Made by a program: the position numbers and the translations under genes. The notes beneath the pieces were generated by a model. That model was given only the letters and a program-made list of their open reading frames with translations. It did not search any database and was not told the origin of the DNA. A stretch of DNA of 64,000 nucleotides from positions 248,001 to 312,000 of the forward strand of contig JAPXFQ010002141.1 of the NCBI GenBank assembly GCA_028564705.1. Direction: 5' to 3'. This DNA comes from Apricaphanius iberus. Taxonomy: Eukaryota > Chordata > Actinopteri > Cyprinodontiformes > Aphaniidae. This document shows, one piece after another, positions 43,498 through 53,665 of this stretch; within the stretch, counting starts at the first letter, position 1, and each line of letters starts with the position of its first letter.

Positions 43498-44219
43498 TAA
43501 TTAATTTTTTTAAAGATAAATATTAAGAACATAAACAAGTCAGCATACTGTATTTAATGTAGTTTACTATCAAATAAGATCAGAAAAACTATATTTGACT
43601 AATTGCAGAGAAAATATAAAGGTTTGCTAATTACTTTTGACTTTAAATTACAGAAAAATAGAATTAGAATGACATGATCTTCATTCTCTGATTCCTGGTA
43701 AAAGAGTGAGTAGAGACCTGGTGCTCACTCCAGATTTGTAGATCTTTATTTTCCAGAACATGCTGTATTTTCTGGACGTATCCCAGAAGTTTCCTAAGGT
43801 TCCACTGTTTCTGATTAGATCTCCACATTCTTCCATTTGTTTTCCCTCATGTCTCGCTTTTATGAATTCGGGGACTGCGGGGCCAATTGTGGCAGCCACT
43901 GTGATTTATTTGATCTATTTCTATTTTTTCCTTCGGTTTCTGTGAATTTAATGATGTTTCTGTAGCTCTCCAGTGTTGGAAGACTCATTTATAGACTTCC
44001 CGATATTAAAGGCACGTAGTTTCCATCGAATGTTCGTTAGTTTATCATAATATTGATGTGAATACATAATGACGGTCAATTAAGGACAGAGTGAACACAG
44101 CAGTTTTCAAAAGCCAAAAGGACAAAGCTTTTGTAGCTGTGTAGTGTGTTCAGAAATGAAGACACAGCATTTATAGAGCTGTTTTTTTCTGTATTGACTT
44201 TGTGTTTTGTGCCTTACAG
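43498..44219. other. End of intron 2, acceptor of exon 3
   Basis: No repeat recognised. The acceptor context is CTGTTTTTTTCTGTATTGAC, TTTGTGTTTTGTGCCTTACA then G, a good pyrimidine-rich tract directly before exon 3. Confidence 0.6.
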
Positions 44220-44325
44220 GTACACCCTTTACTGATGCGTGAGAGGCGGTCAGAGTCCCACAGGAACAAGCTACTGCGTCGGACAGTCAGCGTTCCTGTT
44301 GAGGGAAGGCCTCACCCCGAGATGG
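44220..44325 (+). CDS. syngap1: syngap1 exon 3 (partial CDS)
   Basis: In phase 0 from exon 2 the exon reads [20 protein letters not shown] followed by [15 protein letters not shown] and one base of the next codon. The mammalian protein has [20 protein letters not shown] and [14 protein letters not shown] at this place (recalled), so identity is very high. This is the basic, Ser-rich stretch in the N-terminal part of SynGAP, within the long split PH region, that precedes the C2 and RasGAP domains. Splice sites are TTACAG at 44214..44219 and GTAAGC from 44326. The exon is 106 nt, 35 codons plus one base (phase 1 at its 3' end), so the next exon must begin with two bases of a split codon. Together with exon 2 it adds 453 nt to the message. 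No frame damage is seen. Confidence 0.95.
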
Positions 44326-45108
44326 GTAAGCCAACCATGTTTTACTCCTGCAGAATAGAGCAGCGCTGCTCCAAGAAATAAGGCAACAAATCATGTTCAG
44401 GGTTTAGGGAAATGAGGAGCTTTAGCTGTTTGAAATAACGTTAATGTCTTTAAAACATTTCCTGCTCTGTGCTGGAGGGAAAGCAGCAGACTCAGGGAAC
44501 AAACAAGGTTTTCTTTCTTTAGATTACACACATTTTAGGCGGACTTCCTCTGACTGCTAATGGCATTTTTCGTCATGGGAATCGGACTGTTGGTTAGACT
44601 TCCCATCTCTTCCTATAAAACCTCAGACAGGGTAAAAGGAAACAAGTTCAGCTGTTCTGGATGTCAGAGGGATGGGGGGGGCAATCTAGAAACAGATATT
44701 GATCATCCTATAATTTTTTTTTTTTTTTTCATGGTTTCAGCATTTTTCACATACCTTGTTTAGATGAAAGAAATGAGGGTTGAGGTTGCCTTCTCTCTTT
44801 ATATCACCAAGATACTTGTTTTGGTGCAGATGGTCCACAATCTCTCTAATGTATTCAATGAATCCTAATCTTAATCTACGCATTAAAAAGACTGAAAACA
44901 ATCGGAAGAATACTGTCTGAGTTGAATTGCTACTGGACAATTGTAAATAATGTAAATTATAATTACTTGTGTAAGTGTTTATTTGATGTTTAAGTGTTTA
45001 GGGACTTTCTGTTATCTTAATTAAAGCTAAGTTAAATTTCACAAATGGTATTGAGATAGCGCCTTTTCTTATTTATTGCATTTTGTTTATTTCAGACACC
45101 TGTTTAAT

Positions 45109-45461
45109 TAGTGCTGTGTTAAAATAATAGAAAAATCGACTCTTAATCGATTCTTGTAGAAATTGAATCAATTCGCAAGTTTAAAAAAATCAATTTTATT
45201 TTTTAGAATAGTTTGCCCTTTTTACAGCTGAGATAAGAAGTAACAGTCCAGACGGCCATTTTTAGGTTTTGTGTCTGAAAAGTTTCAAACAGTTTCCATG
45301 GTGAGCTGTTACTCATCCAGTGTTAAGTCATTGAATTTCAGGGATATAATTAAGATAACAGTTCAAAAAAACGGTTTTAATAGCATTGATGCATTTCAAT
45401 ATCGAACTGGATCAGACTGAATCTAATCGATTCTTGAAATTTGAATCGATACCCAGCCCTA
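45109..45461. mobile_element. Short hAT-like MITE
   Basis: Right end GAATCGATACCCAGCCCTA and left end TAGTGCTGTGTTAAAATAAT, with inner inverted pieces AATCGATTCTTGTAGAAATT / CTAATCGATTCTTGAAATTT. Flanks tgtttaat and agtctaat agree at 6 of 8. 353 bp, noncoding. Confidence 0.55.
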
Positions 45462-45616
45462 AGTCTAATTCAATGTAAATCAGACCAAATCCGCACATAT
45501 CAATCTAAAGCCACAATATAAACCAAAGTAACGAAAATGTCAAGCTGTGTGCAGTGTGCTTCATTATTAAACCCACATTAATTGTTCTGCCGTGTCCAGG
45601 CTCGCTTTCTAATCAG

Positions 45617-46579
45617 CTGTGTTGGGAGTAACGGCGATACAAACTCAGTTCTTTTTAAATTAATGGAATAATCTAATTAATTACTTTCCCCACCGTTACA
45701 ACGCCATTACCGTTACTCGGGGAACGGCGTGATTGAATTCAGTGCAGCGGGGTCAGGCTTTCTGAGAGAAACACTTCAGCTGCAGGGAGAGAGAGCAGGT
45801 GTTGGTGATGATGGATCTTAGTTTCCTTAAAGCAGAGAGAGACGTGCTCCAATGTTTCGCCCCTAATTTCCAATGCCTTCGCTCCACGCCGCTGTGCAAT
45901 ATGCAGCTGTTGGCTCCAACTGTGCTGATAGAGTGGATACATCGCTTCCAAAGGCTCCCTCCTGAAGGCTGTGATTTTGATTAAGATTTGATTTTCAATA
46001 AATCCCCATGCATCCCAAAAAATACCTGTGAAATCTACCAAGAAAGTAACAAAATGATTATTTTTTAAGTTAACATAGACCTATGTAATATTTATTATTA
46101 ATATGTAAAATTTGATTTTTCTTCATTAGCTTCTAGTTCATGTGACCAGGTGACACCAAATCAGTCTTAAAATGTCTTACTACAGACAATTACATAGTGA
46201 TCTATTTAATGTACAATATTACAGATATAAAGATTTGAAAAACTTAAAACAGAGATTTTGCTTAGTTTATTTTGACACAAAATTGTGTGTCTTAGTTTTG
46301 CACTTTAATGAAATGTGTGTCAATATGTATGATCAATATTTACTTTTTGTATATATTTTTTATGTTTCCGCATATAGCTTATCAAGTTCAAATACGAAAT
46401 GTTCTAAAATACAGATATTATAAAATGTTATAGAACATAAAAGTAACGCCACAATTACTTTGAGGAGTAACTAATTACTTTTACAGTGTACTAACTGAGT
46501 TACTAACTCAATTACTTTTTACAAACAGTAATTTAGAAGTATAACTAATTACTTTTTCAATGTAAGATGCCCAACACTG
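45617..46579. mobile_element. hAT-type element with exact 8-bp target duplication
   Basis: Left end CTGTGTTGGGAGTAACGGC and right end GATGCCCAACACTG are inverted. Flanks are ctaatcag on both sides (45609..45616 and 46580..46587). The inner arms share AGTAACTAATTACTTTT-type text in inverted orientation. 963 bp with no transposase; short frames at 45739..46041 (-) and 46172..46423 (+) show no domain. Confidence 0.85.
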
Positions 46580-46845
46580 CTAATCAGACTTCTGTATGGA
46601 TGAGGTGTCCCAGAGAATCCACCTAAAGCAACGTACAGTCCTAGTTCTCCACAATACCAGGTAAAGAAAACATTTAGATGAATAAAATATTCTAATTTGA
46701 CCTTGTACTAACTAAATATTGCGTTACTTTTCCTGCAGTGTGAATTTTATTTCAGCATCTTTAAAGCTTTAAAGAAAGCTAATGTTTCTGGTAAGGTTAA
46801 AATTTAAATATAAACTTCTTCTTTTTTGGTATTTGTAAATCTTAC

Positions 46846-46923
46846 TCCAGAGCAGCCAGTCCTGGTCATGAACTTCACAGCCTTGTCCATGCCCCACTTC
46901 TCCACAAAGTCAACTTTTTTGAC
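46846..46923 (-). CDS. Unassigned exon-like segment (26 codons)
   Basis: On the minus strand a 78-nt open segment is bounded by an acceptor (TATGTTTTTAG before 46923) and a donor (GTAAGA at 46845..46840), with phase 0 at both ends. It reads VKKVDFVEKWGMDKAVKFMT followed by RTGCSG. The composition is protein-like and more balanced than the surrounding AT-rich DNA. I do not recognise the protein. It is antisense to syngap1 and inside its intron, so it may be an exon of a nested gene, a captured or decayed exon, or chance. No companion exon with matching phase was recognised nearby. Confidence 0.3.
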
Positions 46924-47260
46924 CTAAAAACATAACACAGCTCAGTTATCAGGCTTACTGGATAAAATATGATAATTTTTCCTGTTTTAAACCTCTTATT
47001 TTTCACATAGAGAAACTTTAACATCTTACGGACCATTGAAGGGTCTATTTTATTATCCTAAACACTCCTTGACATCACCGTGAGAAAATATTAACAACCA
47101 GCATTACAAAAGTTTTAAAAACTAATAAGTCATTATATCGGAAAGACAGTTCTAACATGGACCCCATACTGCCTTATTTGGTGTGATGTTGGGCTATATT
47201 TTATATTGTCATGAACTGAGTTTTGTAATAAACAAAAATGAACAAAGGATGGGGAGTGGC

Positions 47261-47677
47261 CACGAACGCTGGGTGGTGACCGAAAGAACGAGATCACGGA
47301 TACAGGCGGCTGAAATGAGTTTCCTCCGTAGGGTGGCTGGGCTCTCCCTTAGAGATAGGGTGAGAAGCTCGGTCATCGGAGGGGCTCAGAGTAAGCCGCT
47401 GCTCTCCACATCGAGAGGCCATTGAGGTGGCTCGGGTAGTCAGGATGCCTCCTGGACGCTCCCTGGTGGGGTTCCGGGCATGTCCACGGAGGAACCCAGG
47501 GAGACCAGACCCGTTGAGAGATTATGTCTCCCAGCTGGCCTGGACCTCGGGATCTCCCAGGAGTGCCAGGCCGGGAAGGCAAGTCTGGGTCTCCTTGCTT
47601 AGGCTACTGCCCCCGCGACCCGACCCCGGATAAGCGGAGGAAGATGGATGGATGGATGGATGGATGGATGGATGGAT
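47261..47677 (+). mobile_element. Rex3-type LINE, short 3' copy with target duplication
   Basis: The sense frame reads ERWVVTERTRSRIQAAEMSF followed by LRRVAGLSLRDRVRSSVIG, the Rex3 C-terminus also seen on the minus strand at 25.5-25.8 kb. The 3' end is CCGGATAAGCGGAGGAAGAT and a (GGAT)n tail. A 14-bp sequence, ggatggggagtggc, flanks it on both sides (47247..47260 and 47674..47687), overlapping the tail. The copy is 5'-truncated to about 0.4 kb and carries frameshifts after RSSVIG. Confidence 0.85.
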
Positions 47678-47680
47678 GGG
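47640..47680. repeat. (GGAT)n tail of Rex3 copy
   Basis: About nine GGAT units, forming the 3' tail of the adjacent LINE fragment. Confidence 0.9.
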
Positions 47681-47687
47681 GAGTGGC

Positions 47688-48812
47688 ATCATCTAATAGT
47701 AACTATTACTTGCATTTCAACCATCAGGGAAGATGTATGGTTTTATTCTGATTTTCACAATTCGTGTTGACAACCGTTGGTATAAAATACCATCTTATAC
47801 CCGCTGATGGATTTCACTGAGGCAACAGCAATTCGCTCTAAAATGGCAGCATTAGTTTGAAGTGTTTTTCTGCTACCAAATGAAAGATTGTAAGAAAAGG
47901 TAAATGCTCACAAGTAACACAAAACCTGAATATGTGGGGGAAAGTGGGACTTTTAGCTACTTCCATTCACTAATTCTGTGTTTTTACACCACCACTGTAC
48001 ATATCACCAACATAAAACATTCTGCTGTCAAAGCTGGGAGTACTGATGAATCTGAATTATGATCACTGACTGGCTGACTGAGCCGACAACGGAGAGCTGT
48101 TAAACTCCTTTGTAAGCTGCTGCCTTTCAGACATTTTTCATTTCCATTTGTTCTTTAGCTGCCTTGGGTTGGGTTTCTTTTTTTTAAATCTTCCTCAACT
48201 TTTAGCCTGAATATGATGAGCTACAGTCAAACTTCAAGGCCAGACATAATTAATTCACCATTGGTATTTTTTCTCATTTTGACACATTTTGGATGGTCAT
48301 TTGTTATTTTTATTTCATTTCGAACCATTATCACCTCTATTCTACTGGGGTTGTTTGCTTATAATAGCGTAGTTGCATAGCAACTAAATGATGCTTTTTA
48401 GTATCTTTTGAGCATTTTTCCTTTCTGTATTTAGCAACATTCACAGCAGCTTTCCAAACATGAACAATGAACAACGAAAGCTTTGAGCTCAAAGCATTGG
48501 TTTTCCTTATTCTTGTTTTTTTATATTGTGCAAGTGAACTATTTCTTTCATATCTTTGGCTATCAAAACTTGTTTTAGATGTCTCTCTTCTTGCATTTGT
48601 TATCGGTGAATGTGAGTTCCTTTAGGTCAGGTTTTATCATTCTCTCCATCCCTTCTTGCTTTTTCACTTTTTGAAGCCTTTTGAAACAGACCCTTCGTCA
48701 TCAGCCTTTCACGGTTCCGTCTCTCCGGACAAATGTCTTTTTCAAGTCCTCCCGCTTCGCCCACCCGACACCTCTCTGTCTCTCCCAGCTATTTTTGGGC
48801 TCTCCTACAGGG
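47688..48812. other. Intronic sequence, no gene seen
   Basis: No repeat or exon recognised. Frames at 48656..48878 run into the next repeat and are not called. Confidence 0.35.
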
Positions 48813-48945
48813 GAAACTTTGTACCCTCAAAAACTGAATTTGAATAAGTTCTGTTTGAATTTCCATCACCCAGTTTGAATCTGATATGTGCAGCTCGAAT
48901 AAATGCTTTAAAAAACTGAACTCGGAACTTGTTAGGATCAATAAA
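48813..48945 (+). repeat. Palindromic MITE family, copy 1 (one arm)
   Basis: GAAACTTTGTACCCTCAAAA, ACTGAATTTGAATAAGTTCT, GTTTGAATTTCCATCACCCA and CGAATAAATGCTTTAAAAAA match the reverse complement of 51450..51650 and the arms of 55489..55727. Confidence 0.6.
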
Positions 48946-49514
48946 TTTGTACTGTTTGTGCCGTTATTTTCCGGTTTGGTTGGTTTTATTTTCTTCTCAT
49001 CATTTTAGTTTAGTTGTTCCCCAGGGTCTCATTACTGTTTTCGTGGTCAGGGTTGTGTGGTTTGTGTTTTGTCTTACTTAGTATTTTTCCTTCCACTACG
49101 TTTTTTTCTCCTTTTCTGTTTTACCCTCAGGTGTTTGTACTTGGAGTTTCTGTTATTTTTGGTTTGATTCATTATTTGTTCAGTTAAATCTTACCTCATT
49201 TACTTTCGTGTTAGTCTGTATCTATGTTTTATCTTTATTGTGCTGATCTGTTATTGGTTATTTCTTCATTTTATTTGTTAGCTCTGCTTTACTTGATTTT
49301 CTCATTAGGATTAGTGTTTTCTGAATTAAATTAATTCTATAGTTTCCCTCCTCACCTTATTGTTATATTCATTAAGTTTAGATGACATTTAATCTCTCTG
49401 TTAAAAAAATTTAATCAGAGGCTTTGTAATTACTTAATCTGGCAGCTAAACAACTTTTGCCCATGACAACACAATTTGAATATGAAGGGATTTTGGAGGA
49501 TGACATCAACCGTC
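48946..49514. other. T-rich strand-skewed block
   Basis: From about 48960 to 49350 the + strand is strongly T-rich and A-poor with many TTTT runs separated by GTG/CTG. No repeat family or exon was assigned. Confidence 0.45.
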
Positions 49515-49899
49515 TAATGCTGCGTTCACACCGTCGTAAACAGCAGTTGCGGCAAGATTACATGTAAAGTCTATTGTTGAGTCTGTCAGAGGCCTGTCAG
49601 TCTCTGTGTTGCGTTTGCTACGTTGCCGCTTGAAAAGTTGACGGAGCCAACGCAAAGCAGAAGTTCAGCTAGCTGAACTTTTGACGGACTTCACGCACTT
49701 GACGCAGTGCAGCAGCCAATCAGAGCATCACACTATAGTGAAGTAGCCCGACGTCGATGATATCTAGCCAATAACAATCCCCTGGTATTTTAAACATCCG
49801 CTTTGCGAGCTTCAGCTTAAAGATGTATAAACGTCAAACTACATGCGTTGGGAGCGTTGCATGACGCAGACAAAGTGTGCCGTCTGAGTGCACCATAAG
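49515..49899. mobile_element. MITE with TGCTGCGTTCACACC terminus
   Basis: Left end TAATGCTGCGTTCACACCG and right end GTCTGAGTGCACCATAA form short imperfect inverted termini. Inner repeats include AGTTGACGGAGCCAACGC and TTGACGGACTTCACGC. The GCGTTCACAC terminus is common among fish MITEs. Noncoding. Confidence 0.5.
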
Positions 49900-51449
49900 T
49901 TGTGAATACTATTATCTTAAGGTCTTTTAATGTTTGAAAAATGCAGTTAAATGCATGTAAAAGAAAATATTTGTCCTCGGCCAAAACTGAACAGACTTAA
50001 AACCGAAGTGTCATTTTAAATATATTTCTGGAACTGTATTTTGATATTTAATGGACACTTGGCTTTTTCAGCACACACGTTGCACAGCCCAGAAAAAAAA
50101 TTCCCGAAACACTTTCAGGACTGGGCCTGAACTTTTGATTTCATGATTTTGTCGCATGCATTCTCTGTGGTTAGAAAAATAAAGAACAAACTTCCAAAAG
50201 GCTTTCATGAGTACAAAAAAAATCCTTTAAAATAATAATAGAAATACTCACTCTCCAAAATTATACATTTTATCACTACCAGTGATAGTTTACTTTTTAA
50301 TTTTACAAAAAGAAACAAAAAACTGAAATAATATTCTGATAAGTATTTTATATTCACTATAATAAAATTAAATAGCAGCAGTCTCAAAAAGAAGATAAAA
50401 ACTGTGTAAACTCAGTGGTTCATTTTCAAAATCCTGCTCTGCAGCTCATTTATAGATGAACTCTCACTTTGCACAGCATTGCTAAAGTTTATCGGCCATG
50501 TGACCTGCGGGTTCTTTGCAGCTTTTTGTCACACACAGAAACACATGTACCAGATATATTACTGATGCTCTCTGATTGTTTGTTGCAGCTAAACGGTTTA
50601 TCTTGTGCGATTCATACAGCGAGATGCAAAGGGAACACATATCGACGTAACAGGGGCACCATCTGCGGTCTTTTCAGTCTATGAACGAATCAGAACCAGG
50701 CATTAAGTGGTCGCTCATGGAGGATGTCAGATGAGAAAAAGGATGATCGTCCTGCATATGTCGCACCAGTCAGTATGTTCCCCTGATAAACAAGGAAAAC
50801 CCCTCGGAACCTGAGAACCCTTGAAAAATGGATAGTTCCCCGTGATGTTTACAGCGTCACCATGTAGCCTCACTTGTGCATCATTGTGATCAATGTCCCA
50901 GGAAATCATGCACAGACAAATGTTCAGATTGATTGGAAGGAAAACTAAAATTAAATGGGTACATTTTTTTAACGCCATAATTCTGATGTAATTAATTAAT
51001 CGAAATGAACGTGTTTAAGTCGCACCTCAAATATATATATAATATAATCGTTAATATGCCAATGAGTGTGTACACTTTGCCAGTCATTCAGTTACTTGGC
51101 ATAGCTAACTGCGGTTAACATGTTATTATTGAAATAATTTAGATTAAAGAAAGTAACTTCATCATGACATGATCATATCTCGGCCTGAGATATAAAACAA
51201 CGGTGATAGAGCAGCTATAACTCCTTGAGGTGCTCCGCTGCATCTCAGGATGCTGTTGATATGCTACAGTGGAACGTAATTCTGTTATTCTGCGCTTGAT
51301 TACTTCTCGAGGACCCGGATGCCCAACCCCAGACAAACTGAATTTGAGAGAAGAAATGTAATTCTAGAACTATAACCAAATGGTGAGAAGTGAAACTCAA
51401 AGTTTGTGAGTTTAATATGCAATAACACAGAACACAGTTTTTTTTTTTA
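49900..51449. other. Intronic sequence, no gene seen
   Basis: No exon recognised. At about 51300..51330 GGACCCGGATGCCCAACCCC resembles a DNA-element terminus, unmatched. Frames at 50469..50684 and 50727..50978 carry no known domain. Confidence 0.35.
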
Positions 51450-51650
51450 AATTGAATTCATTTTGAAAATTTAAAATTCACTTTAGCTTAGTGATAATCG
51501 CTTCCAAACTAATACACTGAATTTCGAAATTTGACAGGTTCAGATTCAGTTTTTTAAAGCATTTATTCAACTAGAGCATCTCAGATTCAGTCTGAGTGAT
51601 GCAAAATCAAACAGAACTTATTCAAATTCAGTTTTGATGGCACAACTTTC
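51450..51650 (-). repeat. Palindromic MITE family, copy 2
   Basis: On the minus strand GAAAGTTGTGCCATCAAAAC, TGAATTTGAATAAGTTCTGT, GAATAAATGCTTTAAAAAAC and GGAAGCGATTATCACTAAGC match copies 1 and 3. Confidence 0.6.
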
Positions 51651-52159
51651 TGCTCATTACTTTCCCTTGTGATGTTTTCTTTTCTGTGACTACGCTGGCG
51701 CTGCTGCCTCATCTCAACCCAGAAGTGCTGATTCAACAGGATAAATATTTCCTTTGGTTGTTGTATGAGTGGCTGTTCGACCTCAGAGAGCAACCACACA
51801 CTCACACTTTGGTTGACACGGTCCCTCTGTGTTGTGACACATGCTGACATGTCATCGCCAGTTCAGAATACCCATTTTCATGACAGTTTGAACACGGTTA
51901 TGGGGTGCTTATATGAAAAGTTACCGTCGAAAATGATTTTTTTGGGTTAATTTTTCAGTCATTTTTGTATCCATGTCAGTTTTTACATTTATAAATGCCT
52001 AACTAAATATTTTGTTAGCTAGGCAAATCAACTTTGTTTGTGTTTCACACATTCAGCAATAAAGCAGTTCAAGTTGGTTTGGGTGATTAGGGGATAAAAT
52101 AAAAGCAGCAATGAAACTCAAAACACAGAGACAATAAAAGAATATGTAATTCCAGCTGT

Positions 52160-52660
52160 TATTAATCACTAACTAAAAGGCAGCTCTAAACCAATGAGTG
52201 TTTAGCCCTGATACAAGGGAATTCAGTTTTTCAGCAGCTTTTCAGTGGTCAGGAAGTTTGTTCCCTGCTGAGGGGAGCATAGAAACTGAAAGCTGTTTCT
52301 CAATATTTGGTTCTGGTTCTAGGGGGGATTGGTAGACTAGAGTTGGAGGACCTGAGTTGCTATAGTGACACCAGATCTTTAACATACTTTGGTGCTAAAT
52401 CATTCAATGATTTATAGACTAATTAAGGTATTTTGAAGTGTATTCTCTACAGGGTGCTATTGTAAGGACTTTAGAACCGGGGTGATGTGTTCCACTTTGC
52501 TGGTCCTAGTGAGAACACAAGCAGCAGCGTTCTGGATCAGCTGCAGGTGTCTGATTGACTTTTTAGGCAGACCTGTGAGGACGCTGTTGCAGAAATCAAT
52601 CCACCTAAAGATAAATACATGGAGGAGTCAACCAAGCTAATCTGGCTATCTCAACATATA
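52160..52660. repeat. Dispersed fish repeat (unassigned class)
   Basis: TTTAGAACCGGGGTGATGTG, TTCCACTTTGCTGGTCCTAG, AGCAGCAGCGTTCTGGATCA, GCTGCAGGTGTCTGATTGAC and GTTGCAGAAATCAATCCACC are wording of a very abundant teleost repeat, probably derived from a non-LTR element. No frame with a recognisable domain remains. Confidence 0.5.
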
Positions 52661-53214
52661 GCTTTGAAGTAAATACCTAACTCAGGGCTAAGTGTTTTGC
52701 TAATATGCCATATCACTCACCGATATGCGGAAATACATTATCAAAATAAGAGATGGTTTTCATTTGACTGAAAGAACATTTAAGACATTTTCTTGATCAA
52801 GATCTGTTTTTTTTTCTACAGAGGGCTGTCCATACTCCTTCATGGACAAATAAATAAACCTGTCATTAGCTGCTTGATTTGTCTGGTTCCCAGCTTACCA
52901 AAACATCAGTGGCTGAGACATCTTGTAAAAACTGTAAGAATAGCTGTCCTCTTTCCACATTTAATCTTAGTCGTCACTTCTTGCCTCGAAGTCATTAAAT
53001 GAAGTCGAAACTTAGAGTGATGCCGCACACCCTTTACAGATGAAGAATTCTCTCTACTCCTGTGACAGCAGAACATTTTTCATCATATGGTGCAAAAATA
53101 TTTTCATATACAGGAATAGAAACCTTTTTCTTGATTCTGTTGCTCATTGTGTTTGTTTCATGATATTCATTAATTTATGTTTGCACTGAACTGCAAGGTA
53201 GTGCAGCTGGTAGA
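52661..53214. other. Intronic sequence, no gene seen
   Basis: No feature assigned. The frame at 52793..53002 is not recognised. Confidence 0.35.
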
Positions 53215-53290
53215 GGTGTAACGGTACATATATCCGTCTATATTCTGATCTTTTTGGTACAGAATGTTTGGTACAACCCAGAGGCACACA
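53215..53290. repeat. GGTGTAAC-family MITE terminus
   Basis: TAGAGGTGTAACGGTACATA is followed by TTTTTGGTACAGAATGTTTG and GTACAACCCAGAGGCACACA, similar to the termini at 18.7/19.7 kb. Only this end is visible. Confidence 0.4.
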
Positions 53291-53394
53291 GAGTTTCCAC
53301 ATGGAAGCATTACTCCGTTGCACTTTTGAAATATATGTTTTCTTTCAGAGATAAATGTGCAAGATAAATATTTTATAGTTTATGATGAGTTGTG

Positions 53395-53665
53395 ACGCTC
53401 ATCTGTGTTATCTATATGAGGATGTATTTCCACCTTGAGGAGTAAAAATCTTTGCCCATAGACTCTCATTAAAAGTTGTACAGGCGCATGTAGCGCCTCT
53501 TCAATACAAGAGATAGAACGATTTGGGACTCAGGAAAGCTTCGCCCTGAGGGGGCGAGGTTTACATATCGCCCACCTCCCACCATGGGGCTGACATCAAA
53601 CCAACGTCCCAGACGTCTGTCATACAGTGCTGCTAATAGACAGGTCAAACCACAGGAGTTAGGGT
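53395..53665 (-). repeat. Dispersed ~260-bp repeat, copy 2
   Basis: Inverted relative to 5675..5945. Shared on the + strand here: TGTATTTCCACCTTGAGGAG, TTAAAAGTTGTACAGGCGCA, CTCTTCAATACAAGAGATAG, TGACATCAAACCAACG, CAGACGTCTGTCATACAG, AGACAGGTCAAACC. Confidence 0.65.

Larger units (their letters stand above)
10129..44219 (+). other. syngap1: syngap1 intron 2 (complete, 34,091 bp)
   Basis: Bounded by the donor GTACGG at 10129 and the acceptor TTACAG at 44214..44219. It is mostly transposon-derived and AT-rich sequence listed separately. The length rivals the whole human SYNGAP1 gene as I recall it (about 35 kb). No further coding exon of the host gene was recognised inside it. Confidence 0.85.

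Noticed and set aside
47373..47633. Frames on both strands over the short Rex3 copy
   Set aside because: Shadows of a frameshifted LINE 3' end.
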